Shown here: positions 44,528 to 53,506 of the stretch, piece by piece
Position numbering within the stretch: position 1 is the first letter of the stretch
Layout: every line of letters begins with the position of its first letter
Assembly (NCBI GenBank): GCA_046351455.1
Contig: JAXLYM010000012.1
Coordinates: forward strand, 1-64,000
Source: JADJRH01 sp046351455
Lineage (GTDB): Bacteria > Myxococcota_A > Polyangia > Polyangiales > Polyangiaceae
Direction: 5' to 3'
Length of the DNA stretch: 64,000 nucleotides
Translations under genes and position numbers: made by a program
Notes under the pieces: model-generated
What the model saw: the letters and a program-made list of their open reading frames with translations, nothing else
The model's database searches: none
Told to the model about the DNA's origin: nothing

Positions 44528-45613
44528 ATGACGACACGCTACGAGCCCAAGCCCGAATGGTTGAAGGTGCGCGCGCCCGGCGGCGACACGTACCAGGCGC
44601 TGAAGAAGACGTTCCGCGAGCTGGATCTCGCGACCGTCTGCGAGGAGGCGCGCTGCCCCAACGTCGGCGAGTGCTGGCGCGAGGGGACCGCGACGGTGAT
44701 GCTCCTCGGCGAGGTGTGCACGCGCGGGTGCCGCTTCTGCGCCGTCACCACGGGCGATCCGCGCGGCGCCGTCGACTCGCGCGAGCCCGAGCACACGGCG
44801 CGGGCGATCGCTCGGCTGGATCTGCAGTACGTGGTGATGACGATGGTCGATCGCGACGACCTGCTCGACGGCGGCGCCGAGCACGTCGCGCGGACGGTGC
44901 GGACGCTGCGGGCGCTGCGGCCCGACATCCTCGTGGAGACGCTCGTCGGCGATTTCGGCGGGCACCTCTCGAACGTGGACACGGTGGTGGACGGCGGGCC
45001 CGACGTGTTCGCGCACAACATCGAGGTGGTGAAGCGCCTCCAGCGCCCGATCCGCGACGTGCGATCGAGCTACGAGCAGTCGATGGCGGTGCTCAAGCGC
45101 GCGAAGGACCGCATCGAGAAGGACACCGCGAAGCGGCGGCTCACGAAGTCGTCGATCATGGTCGGCATCGGCGAGACGGACGACGAGGTGCTGGAGGCGA
45201 TGGCCGATCTGCGCGAGGCGGGCGTCGACGTGCTCACGATCGGCCAGTATTTGCGCCCGTCGCCGAAGCACGTCGCGGTCGATCGCTACGTGCCGCCGGA
45301 CATCTTCGAGCGCTACGCCGCGGCCGGCGACGCGATGGGGTTCCTCTACACGGCGAGCGGCCCGCTCGTGCGATCGAGCTACAAGGCCGCGGAGGCGTTC
45401 CTCCGTGGCCTGCTCGGCCCGCGGCCCGGCGAAGGGGCGACGCCGTACGGGCACGTCGACGCCGTGATGCTGGAGCGGCTCGCGACGGCGCGCAGAGAGG
45501 CCGCGCGCGTCGCGAACGAGCTCGGGGAAGCGCCGCAGCGGCTGGAGGATCGTGCGCCGGTCGAGCGGCTCGTGCCGGTCGAGTCGCTGGTGCGCCGCTC
45601 GAGCGAAGGCTGA
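44528..45613 (+). CDS. lipA: Lipoyl synthase
   Basis: The 361-residue radical SAM enzyme inserts two sulfurs into octanoylated carrier proteins. The auxiliary cluster motif CEEARCPNVGEC and the radical SAM motif CTRGCRFC (CxxxCxxC) are both intact. VDRDDLLDGGAEH and IKxxL-like KSSIMVGIGETDDEV match the family. RSSYKAAE near the C-terminus carries the conserved Ser that ligates the auxiliary cluster. A further 60 or so residues follow, longer than in E. coli LipA. lipB is not in the window. Confidence 0.96.
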   Translation: MTTRYEPKPEWLKVRAPGGDTYQALKKTFRELDLATVCEEARCPNVGECWREGTATVMLLGEVCTRGCRFCAVTTGDPRGAVDSREPEHTARAIARLDLQYVVMTMVDRDDLLDGGAEHVARTVRTLRALRPDILVETLVGDFGGHLSNVDTVVDGGPDVFAHNIEVVKRLQRPIRDVRSSYEQSMAVLKRAKDRIEKDTAKRRLTKSSIMVGIGETDDEVLEAMADLREAGVDVLTIGQYLRPSPKHVAVDRYVPPDIFERYAAAGDAMGFLYTASGPLVRSSYKAAEAFLRGLLGPRPGEGATPYGHVDAVMLERLATARREAARVANELGEAPQRLEDRAPVERLVPVESLVRRSSEG

Positions 45614-45708
45614 GCTCGCAGCCTCACACACTTCCGGATCCACGCGGCGCGCGCCGGGCTGTCCCCCGTTGACAAGCTCCTTCATTCCGGTTGCCATCGC
45701 GTACGGGG

Positions 45709-48114
45709 ATGTCCAGCTCGAACAACGGCTCCGTCACGGCTCCTCCGGGAGCGTTCACGCCAGGCATTGTCATCGGCGGGAAGTTCACCATCCTGCGCTT
45801 GATCGAAGCAGGCGGCGTCGGGGCCATCTACGAGGCCAAAGACACGCTCGTCTGCCGGCGGGTCGCGCTGAAGCTGCTCCACGCGCAATACGCCAAGCAC
45901 CCCGAGGTCATCCGGCGCTTTCTGCGAGAGGCGCAGGTCACCGCGAGCATCGAGCACGCGAACGTCGCTGTCATCTACGAGATGGGGAGCCGGCGAGACG
46001 GCACCTTCTTCATCGCTCAGGAGCTGCTGAAGGGCGACAACCTCCGCAAGCACCTCGCGGGTGGTTGGCTCGACATCGACGAGGCGCTCCAGGTCGTGCT
46101 CCCGATCGCGGACCTGCTCGTCGCCGCGCATCGCAAAGGGATCGTGCACCGGGACGTGAAGCCCGAGAACATCGTCCTCGCGCAGACGGCGTCGGCGGAG
46201 GTCGTGCCCAAGCTGGTGGACTTCGGCGTCGCGAAGCTGCGCTCCTCCGACGGCAACGCGGTGGGCTCGTTCACCACGACGGGCTCGCTGCTCGGCACCA
46301 TGGCGTACATGTCGCCCGAACAAGCGAGGGGCGAGCTGCGAGTCGATGGACGCGCAGATGTGTGGGCCCTCGGCGTCGTCCTGTTCGAGCTCCTCTGCGG
46401 CCGCTGTCCGTACGAGGGGCCGACCGATCAGGCCGTCCTCGCGCAGGTGCTCACGGGCACGGCTCCGCGGCTCCACGAGATCTCTCCCAGCATGCCGATG
46501 GCCCTGTCCGACATCGTGAAGACGGCGCTGGAGCGCGACGCGGAGAGGCGAAGCTCGATGCAGACCTTCCGCGAGAAGCTGCTCGCGTTCCGCGATTCGA
46601 GGGGACGCCCGCCGCCGGCGATCCTGGCCGAGCCCGCGCCGGAGCGAGGCGCGCACGCGCAGGTCGAGGACGCGTCGTTCGACGCCGCCGATATCGAGCT
46701 GGATCTGGATCTCTCGGACTTCGATATCGCGGCCGAGGAGGACACGATCGCGGACCAGCCGATCCGGTCTCTCCCGCCGGCGGCCGTGCACCCCGAGCTC
46801 GACTGGAAGCGGGAGTCGGCGCTGCGACGGCCGCAGGCGGAGCAGAGCGCCGCGCTCGTCGACGAGGCCATCCGCATCAACGCGCTCGACGAGGCGATCC
46901 GGCGCGCGAACGAGGCGCTCGCGCGAGGCCCCATCGATGACGCCGTCCGCGGTCGGCTGCGGCTCGCTCAAGCCATCGCGTCTTACTGGCTCGGCGACTA
47001 CCCGAGATCCGAGAGCTACGCGCGGCACGCGATGGCTTCGCTGCGTCCCGGCACGTCGGGGTGGTGCTCGGCGCTGGGGCACGTCGCCATCGCCGGCGGG
47101 CAGCAGGGTCGCGTCGATCACCTCGCGAACCTGGAAGCGATGCTCTTGCCCCTGAGCGCGAACGGCTCCGCGTACCTCGTGGCGATGTGCAGGCTCGCTC
47201 AGCAGTTCCTGCGAGCAGGGCACCCCGACCGCGCGCGAGAGATCGTCTCCATGGCAGAAGGGATCGCAGCGACCGCCGTCTCCGAGCCGTTCGCTCGCGC
47301 GTGGCTCTACGTGGCCCAGAGCGAGCTCGCGGTCCACGAAGGCGATCCGATGAAGTACATGGACCGCGTGAAGCGCGCCGCCGAGGACTTCGTCACGGCC
47401 GGAGACATCCGCAACGCGTCGCTTCAGCAGTGCAACATCGGCAACGCGTATCTGTCTCTGGGCGACTACAAACAAGCGGAGCGCACGCTGTGCGAGTCGC
47501 TGGAGACCGCGGATCCCATGAAGCTGAGCTTCGCGGCTCCGACGCGGGTCAACTTGGGGCTGGCGCTGGCGCGGCTCGGAGAGCTCGAAGACGCGCTGGA
47601 GGTCGAAAAGAGGGCCTTCGAGCAGTGCGTGCGACAGGAGAACCACCGGTTCGCGGCGGTCGCGCAGATCTACCTCGCGCTGATTTACGGGATGGGCGAG
47701 AGCTTGGAGGAGGCGCGGCAGATGGCGAGAGCGGCCGTCGAGGCGACGGAGAACGCGCCGGCGATCCGGGCGTACGCACTCGCGGTCATGGCCCAGGCGC
47801 TGCTCGGTCAGAAGCGGCGCTCGGAGTCGGCGGAGGCCGCTCAAATGGCGATGGAGCTGCTCTCCAAGCTGGATGGTGCGGAGGAGTGCGAAGCGCTGAT
47901 CCGGCTCATCCATGCGCGCGCCGTCGCCGAGACGACATCTCCTCGGCAGGCGGCGGAGCTCATCGTCGACGCGCGGGCCCGCTTGGTCGCGCGAGCCAAC
48001 CGGATCTCGGATCCGCGGTGGCGAGAGAGCTTCTTGCGCAATATCCCGGAGAACGCGCAGACCCTCGCTCTCGCGAAGCTCTGGGGAGATCGGGGCTCGG
48101 GCACGCGGGACTGA
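45709..48114 (+). CDS. Ser/Thr protein kinase with C-terminal TPR region
   Basis: The 801-residue protein starts at ATG 45709 (SSSNNGSV). Kinase motifs are the Gly loop EAGGVGAIY, VALKLLHAQY, the HRD loop GIVHRDVKPENIVL, LVDFGVAKL and AYMSPEQARG. An acidic linker with LDLDLSDFD separates it from about eight TPR-like units (residues about 390-780), for example AIASYWLGDYPRSESYARHA and GNAYLSLGDYKQAERTLCES. There is no membrane segment, so it is soluble. The partner is unknown. It converges on the TIR-NACHT gene with a 54-base gap. Confidence 0.9.
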   Translation: MSSSNNGSVTAPPGAFTPGIVIGGKFTILRLIEAGGVGAIYEAKDTLVCRRVALKLLHAQYAKHPEVIRRFLREAQVTASIEHANVAVIYEMGSRRDGTFFIAQELLKGDNLRKHLAGGWLDIDEALQVVLPIADLLVAAHRKGIVHRDVKPENIVLAQTASAEVVPKLVDFGVAKLRSSDGNAVGSFTTTGSLLGTMAYMSPEQARGELRVDGRADVWALGVVLFELLCGRCPYEGPTDQAVLAQVLTGTAPRLHEISPSMPMALSDIVKTALERDAERRSSMQTFREKLLAFRDSRGRPPPAILAEPAPERGAHAQVEDASFDAADIELDLDLSDFDIAAEEDTIADQPIRSLPPAAVHPELDWKRESALRRPQAEQSAALVDEAIRINALDEAIRRANEALARGPIDDAVRGRLRLAQAIASYWLGDYPRSESYARHAMASLRPGTSGWCSALGHVAIAGGQQGRVDHLANLEAMLLPLSANGSAYLVAMCRLAQQFLRAGHPDRAREIVSMAEGIAATAVSEPFARAWLYVAQSELAVHEGDPMKYMDRVKRAAEDFVTAGDIRNASLQQCNIGNAYLSLGDYKQAERTLCESLETADPMKLSFAAPTRVNLGLALARLGELEDALEVEKRAFEQCVRQENHRFAAVAQIYLALIYGMGESLEEARQMARAAVEATENAPAIRAYALAVMAQALLGQKRRSESAEAAQMAMELLSKLDGAEECEALIRLIHARAVAETTSPRQAAELIVDARARLVARANRISDPRWRESFLRNIPENAQTLALAKLWGDRGSGTRD

Positions 48115-48168
48115 CGCGCAGAGGCGCCTCGCCCGCGCTCTTCGCATCGCCAGAGACTCCGGAACGGC

Positions 48169-51100
48169 TCAACCGCGCGCGACAGGCCACTCGAACAAAG
48201 GCTCGCTGTCCTGAGCCCGAAGCGGGGCCGGAAGGAACGGATCGAGCGCCCCCGGCCGGAACGTGCACTCCTCCACTCGGTGAACGAAGAGCCCGCCGGG
48301 ATCGCCGCCGGACTTGTACTTTCCGTCGGGCCGAAACGCCGCCCATCCCTTGGGAGATGCGATGAGCACGGCGAGGTTCTCCCCCGAGCGCGCGCTCCAG
48401 AGACGCACGGTGTTGTCCCAGCCTCCCGACGCGAGCACGGCGCCGTCGGCGGAGAACGCAACACACGAGACCACGGTCGCGTGTCCCCCTTCAGGACCGT
48501 AGGAGATGTCCCCGTCCGGACCGTGGACGACGAGAGTGCCATCCTGTCCTCCGAGCGCCACCGAGTCGTCGTTCTCCGAGATACCGAGAGACTCCACGAC
48601 GAAGGGCGGAGGCGCAAAGCGTCGAACGAGGCGCCCCGACCCGGTGTCGAGGACGATCACGTCGCTGTCTTGAGCGGTGGACATGATCCGGTGACCGCTC
48701 GGGGAAAACGCCACGATCCGGTGCCGTTTGCGATCTCCCGACCAGGGCGCCTCGTAGCGGTGCAGCCTCGCGCCGTCGGCGCATGAAAAGATGGATATCC
48801 TGGTCGGACTGGCCACCACGAGGCTCTTCCCATCATTGAAGAATGCCACTTTGATGGGCCCTCCAGTGTCCAGATCGATTCGGGCCTGCTCCGCAGCGGT
48901 CTCGGGCGTGCGAATCGTGATCGTCCGATCCCCGACGCGACTGGCGCTCAGACGGCCGGCGCTCATCGGTTCTCGGGAGTAGACCGCCGTCGAGAGGACT
49001 TCGGGGCTCCCCTTCTCCGCCGCGCCGATCTCGAGCTGTTCGACGAGGACGCCGCGATCGAGGGCCCATGCGAGGCGCTGACCGCGGAGCGCCCATGCCG
49101 GCGGCGAGAAGTCGCACGAAAGGCGTGAACGCCCGACGAAGCTCAGCGAGCGACACCAATGGCGCCAGGGCTCCTTTTTCTCTCGTGCGTCGGTGCTATT
49201 CGCGCCCCTGAATCGGGAGAACGTCGGTCCGTCCGGCAGCGTGGCAGTGAATCGCGCCGGGCTCGGTGGAGCGGCGCCAGCGGAACGATCCGGCTCGATA
49301 TCACTCCAGCGCACGCGCGCGCCCACCAGGCTAGCCTGTCGAAACACCGCGCCGGAGAGGCGCGCCTCCCGCAGATCCGCGCCCATCATCAGCGCGCCGG
49401 CCAGGTCGGCGCCGCGCAGATCGGCCTGCGTGAGCAGCGCGCGCGTGAGATCGGCGCTGCGAAACGTGGCGCCGACCAACGTGGCCCCGGTCAAATCCGC
49501 GCCTGCGAACGACGCCTCCGTGAGATCGCAGTGCGAGAAGTCGGCTCCTCGCAGCGCGCGCCTGGAGAAATCCTGGCCTCTCAAATCCTTGTGCGAGAGC
49601 ACGACAGGACCGGGCGCGACGCGGAGCCGATCCATCACGAGTCGGCCGTTCTTCTGAGCGACATCTCCGAGGGCGCCGGAGAGCGCGCGGGTCGCCCAGG
49701 CGAGGGCCCTCTCGCGCCCCGTCTGCTCCACGAAGAAGTCGGCGCAGAGCTCGGTCAGGGGCTCCAGCGCCAAGAGGCGCGGTTCTCGACCAGCGAGCAG
49801 GTGCGCCGCAGCCCGGGACGCGACCGCGAACTCGAGCACCGAGCTGTGCAGGAACGAGAACCGCCCTTCGGCGTCGCGCACGAGGAGCGTCCCCGAGCCG
49901 ACTTGATGCACCGTCACCTCGCGATCCTGCTGCGGCGGTGCCAGCGCTTGGATGTCGCGCACGATCTCGGGCGGCAGCTCCGCGAGCAGGCACCTCCGAT
50001 CGGCCCGCCCCCAGAGGTGCTCCGCCAGGATCATCACCGATCGCCAGCGCCCGGCGGCGTCGAGCGCAGGAGTCGTCCCCGCCGGGTGAGCGCGTTGGTG
50101 CTCGTGGCCCAGCCATCGCTCCATCAGCGCTTCGTAGAGGCGCGCGGCGGTGATGCTGCCCGAACAATCGCGCGCCGCGAGGAGCTGGGCCTCCTCGATG
50201 TCGGAGATGAACCTCAACATCCGTGGATTCTCCGCGAGACCCAGCAAGTCGCGCACGCTGCGGATGAGGTCGAGCCTCTGGCGCGCGGCCTGCTCGCTCT
50301 GGAGCCTCCGCGCGAGCAAGGAGTGGATCTCCTCTTGTGCGAGGGGCAAGAGCTTCAAGATCTGCCTCTCCACGACGCCGTCGGTGCGGCGCGCGAGGGC
50401 GCTCTTCATCTGCCCGTCGGAGAGGAAGTGCTCGGCGCGGCTGGTGACCACGATCTTGGCCTCCCCGCGCGCGGCGTCGACGAGCATGTCCAGGTGGTCC
50501 GCGGCGCGCGCGTAGCTGACCCGCTGCACCAGCTCGTCGAAGCCGTCGAAGAGCAGGACGACCTTGCCTCGCTCCACGAGATCGAGGAGGCAGCGCATGT
50601 CGAGCGCGTACATGCCTTGTTGCACGAAGTGAGCGGCCAAGAGCGCCTCGACGGACTGCTGCTTCTCCAACTGCCGGAGATCGAGGAGCACCGGCGTCAC
50701 GACGGCGTTGGGCCCGCCGAGACGACGAGCGAGCTCGCGGACGAGGAACGTCTTGCCGCTGCCGAAAGGAGCCACCACGAGCACGAACCGACAGCCCTCG
50801 GATGTCAGGAGATCCGTCAGAAAGTCGATGGAGCTCGGGACCGGGATCTCCGCCCCTCCCGACGCGAGGACGGCTCTGGAAGGGACGTAGTGCGCGGGCG
50901 GATAGACAGGGTCCTTCTGGAGACGAGCGGACTGCTCGCTCAAGAACAAGCGGAAGTCGATGAGACGATTGTACTCCGTCAACGTTTGAATACGAATGCC
51001 CCAAGCCCCCTCCGCGCGGCGCACCGCCGGGGCGACCGGATCTCCGGCGTGGACCAGCGTGCAGCGCACGTGCTGCTCGTCTCTCCGATAACGCCAATTG

Positions 51101-51804
51101 ATCCATTGGCGAAGCTCCGCGAGCGCCTGCGGGCTCGGGGACGATGGCAGCGCCGCGAGCAGGGATGTCTCGATCCAGTCTTCGTGAACGCGCTGGATCT
51201 CCCACAGCGACAGGCCGACCTCGGACGCCGAGATCGATCGGATCTCGCACCCCCTCTCCCGCAGATGACAGAGCTGCTCCACGCGGCGCAAGAACTGGCC
51301 GACGGAGGGATCCTGCCAGGAGCTCCGCTCCGGGGCCGGCTGGATTTCGCGCGCCAAACGGACCAACGCCTGGACCACATCGGCGAAGGCGGAGTCGTTG
51401 TCGACTCGCCCGATCGGCTCGCCGTCCATCGGGAGCGACTGAAACTCCGCAAGAGGGCCGTCCATGAATGCGGAGCGGATCCGCAGAGGGACGACGCGGA
51501 CGCGCCCCGCTCTTTGTCGGCGGACCGTGAAGACAAGGGATTCCCCGAGATCCGGTGAGGCGAAGAGATCGGCGCTCACGAGGGGCACCACGATGTGGGC
51601 AGAGGCGATTTGCTTCTCGATCGCCGCCGCGGCGATGTCTCCCGAACGAAGGAGCCCTGTGTGCCAAACGCGGAGATGACCGCTCTCCGCGGCGCGGTGG
51701 AGGTGGCGAGCGAGCGCGTCACGAAAAGGCGCGTCCACCGTCGCCGAGAGGAGCACGACCTCTGCGCAGTCGCCCGCGTCGAAGGCGGGCCTCTCTTCGT
51801 TCAT
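48169..51804 (-). CDS. TIR - NACHT - pentapeptide - WD40 protein, NLR-like
   Basis: The 1211-residue protein starts at ATG 51804, overlapping the stop of the DUF2169 gene (ATGA). Residues 12-155 form a TIR-like domain (EVVLLSATVDAPFRDALARH, VWHTGLLRSGDIAAAAIEKQ). A linker at 165-310 ends in LQKDPVYPPAHYVPSR. The NACHT NTPase has Walker A APFGSGKT at 345-352 and Walker B VVLLFDGFDE. Residues about 735-830 are pentapeptide repeats (LRGADFSHCDLTEASFAGAD). The last 240 residues form WD40 blades (VVSCVAFSADGAVLASGGWD). This is a STAND/NLR-type architecture: sensing by repeats, oligomerisation by NACHT and NAD attack or signalling by TIR. Function is inferred. Confidence 0.88.
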   Translation of the reverse strand: MNEERPAFDAGDCAEVVLLSATVDAPFRDALARHLHRAAESGHLRVWHTGLLRSGDIAAAAIEKQIASAHIVVPLVSADLFASPDLGESLVFTVRRQRAGRVRVVPLRIRSAFMDGPLAEFQSLPMDGEPIGRVDNDSAFADVVQALVRLAREIQPAPERSSWQDPSVGQFLRRVEQLCHLRERGCEIRSISASEVGLSLWEIQRVHEDWIETSLLAALPSSPSPQALAELRQWINWRYRRDEQHVRCTLVHAGDPVAPAVRRAEGAWGIRIQTLTEYNRLIDFRLFLSEQSARLQKDPVYPPAHYVPSRAVLASGGAEIPVPSSIDFLTDLLTSEGCRFVLVVAPFGSGKTFLVRELARRLGGPNAVVTPVLLDLRQLEKQQSVEALLAAHFVQQGMYALDMRCLLDLVERGKVVLLFDGFDELVQRVSYARAADHLDMLVDAARGEAKIVVTSRAEHFLSDGQMKSALARRTDGVVERQILKLLPLAQEEIHSLLARRLQSEQAARQRLDLIRSVRDLLGLAENPRMLRFISDIEEAQLLAARDCSGSITAARLYEALMERWLGHEHQRAHPAGTTPALDAAGRWRSVMILAEHLWGRADRRCLLAELPPEIVRDIQALAPPQQDREVTVHQVGSGTLLVRDAEGRFSFLHSSVLEFAVASRAAAHLLAGREPRLLALEPLTELCADFFVEQTGRERALAWATRALSGALGDVAQKNGRLVMDRLRVAPGPVVLSHKDLRGQDFSRRALRGADFSHCDLTEASFAGADLTGATLVGATFRSADLTRALLTQADLRGADLAGALMMGADLREARLSGAVFRQASLVGARVRWSDIEPDRSAGAAPPSPARFTATLPDGPTFSRFRGANSTDAREKKEPWRHWCRSLSFVGRSRLSCDFSPPAWALRGQRLAWALDRGVLVEQLEIGAAEKGSPEVLSTAVYSREPMSAGRLSASRVGDRTITIRTPETAAEQARIDLDTGGPIKVAFFNDGKSLVVASPTRISIFSCADGARLHRYEAPWSGDRKRHRIVAFSPSGHRIMSTAQDSDVIVLDTGSGRLVRRFAPPPFVVESLGISENDDSVALGGQDGTLVVHGPDGDISYGPEGGHATVVSCVAFSADGAVLASGGWDNTVRLWSARSGENLAVLIASPKGWAAFRPDGKYKSGGDPGGLFVHRVEECTFRPGALDPFLPAPLRAQDSEPLFEWPVARG

Positions 51805-53429
51805 TCGTCTCTCCACGGAGGACCTGCAGCGCCGTCGCCGGGTACGCTCGGCGGGACGTCGAGCTGGTGCTGCGAGCTCGCGCGGCGCATCCAAACACGG
51901 AGCAACCGGAAGAACGAATCTCTGGGGAGACGCATCTCGGCGGCGACCTCGGCCAGCGCACCTTGCTCGGCGGCGACGGCGAGCCGAGAGAGCTCGGCGG
52001 CGTCGATGCGACCGCGCCGTCGCTCCACCTCGTCCGAATAGGCTTCGTCGTAAGCGTAGAGCCCCCCCGTCTCGCCTCGAAGCAGCTCCAGGCGGATCTC
52101 TTCGGACCAGCGGGCCACGGAGAGCTCCCACTCGGGGGGCGAGATTCGATATCGCGCGAGGACATCGGTCTTTCCGGCGGGGTCACAGCCGATCTCGACG
52201 GCGATCCTCGCGCGCACATCGACGGGCAGGCCATCGATCCCGGGCGCGGGATCGACCACGTTCGACGAGCCGTGCGACGCCTTCACGCGCTCGGCGTCCG
52301 CGCCGTGGCCCGTCAAATCGACGAGCGTCTTTGCGTGCCCGAGCTCCTCGATGCTCGTGCCGGTGCGAAACCCCCAGTCCGACGTCGTGGTCCCTCCGCG
52401 CTCCTCTTCGCGAACGAGCGGCCCTGGAGCCGCGGCTCCCAGGATATCGACCGTGGAGGACGGTGACAGAGGCAGCGGCGGGACGGTGATGCTGACGAGG
52501 ACGGGCGTGTCAGGGCTCTGGATCGCGATGCGACGCCGCCAGGTGATCGTGCACAGCGCGCGATCGGTGTGGATCCAGAGCGTGTCGCCCACGAGAGGGA
52601 ACCGCTCGCGACGACCGTCCTCGTGGTCGAGCTCTACCTGAGGCTGGATGTTCGCCAGCGTCGTGCGGAAGCGCGGCTGATGCGGATGGAGGTGCTCCAA
52701 GAGCAGGAGCAAGCCCGGTCGGATCTCGTCGATCTGTTGATCGGGGGGCGCGGCCTGGAAGTATTCGAAGAAATCGGGATCCGTGGGGACCGCGCTCCGC
52801 ATCCACCCGTCGAGCTCCAGATCGAGCCTGTTCCGCAGCTTGCTTCTGCGAGCGGCCCAGCTCGGAGCGACGGGGGCGAAGCTCGTCGGATCAAAGCGAT
52901 CGGCGCGCGAGGTGAGCGTCGCGGCGGGAGGCTGGAGGTTCGGCAGCTCGACGAGCGCCCCGGAGAGCGAGACGGCTTCGAGGGAGATGCCCGCCGGGTT
53001 GGACGTGTGGAACCCGCCTGCCGCGCGATCGTAGGTGATCGGCATCTTCTCGAACGGCGGCCCCTCGCGCAGGCGCCCTTCGCTGTCGAACCAGCGGTTG
53101 CACCACACGTGGATGTTCTTGTTCAGCGCGCCGATGCTGACGCGGGCGAACAGAGAGCGCGCTGGCTGGTTGGGCGCGAAGGCGTGGCCCACGAGGAGGA
53201 CGTCGGCGCGAGGCTTGTACGGCACCAGATCCGTCGGGGCCAGGAGCACGCCGTCCTGCCAATGGTCTTGTCGGTTAAGCGGGAGCTGCTTCACCTTCTC
53301 GGCGAGCGTCATCTCCCGGGTCGTCAGCTCGAACGTGGCCTTGCACAGGACGGTCAAGGTCCACGAGCCGTCCCCGGACTGCCAGACGACGGACGCCGCC
53401 GGCAGCGGGGAGAACGAGATCACCTCCAT
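51801..53429 (-). CDS. DUF2169 family protein, coupled to the TIR-NACHT gene
   Basis: The 542-residue protein starts at ATG 53429. The N-terminal half matches DUF2169: LTVLCKATFELTTREMTLAE, LVPYKPRADVLLVGHAFAP and a conserved RW in WCNRWFDSEG. The C-terminus (WELSVARWSEEIRLELLR, LPRDSFFRLLRVWMRR) recurs in myxobacterial members as far as I recall. DUF2169 proteins are found with VgrG, PAAR and T6SS effectors, where they probably help load cargo. No T6SS structural gene lies nearby. The stop overlaps the next start, so the two proteins should be made together. Confidence 0.82.
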   Translation of the reverse strand: MEVISFSPLPAASVVWQSGDGSWTLTVLCKATFELTTREMTLAEKVKQLPLNRQDHWQDGVLLAPTDLVPYKPRADVLLVGHAFAPNQPARSLFARVSIGALNKNIHVWCNRWFDSEGRLREGPPFEKMPITYDRAAGGFHTSNPAGISLEAVSLSGALVELPNLQPPAATLTSRADRFDPTSFAPVAPSWAARRSKLRNRLDLELDGWMRSAVPTDPDFFEYFQAAPPDQQIDEIRPGLLLLLEHLHPHQPRFRTTLANIQPQVELDHEDGRRERFPLVGDTLWIHTDRALCTITWRRRIAIQSPDTPVLVSITVPPLPLSPSSTVDILGAAAPGPLVREEERGGTTTSDWGFRTGTSIEELGHAKTLVDLTGHGADAERVKASHGSSNVVDPAPGIDGLPVDVRARIAVEIGCDPAGKTDVLARYRISPPEWELSVARWSEEIRLELLRGETGGLYAYDEAYSDEVERRRGRIDAAELSRLAVAAEQGALAEVAAEMRLPRDSFFRLLRVWMRRASSQHQLDVPPSVPGDGAAGPPWRDE

Positions 53430-53506
53430 CGCGTCAGGCTAAAGGATCGGACGCGGGCTCGTCACGCGCGCGACGCCGCTCGAGCCTGACGCGCCGAGGA
53501 CGAGCG

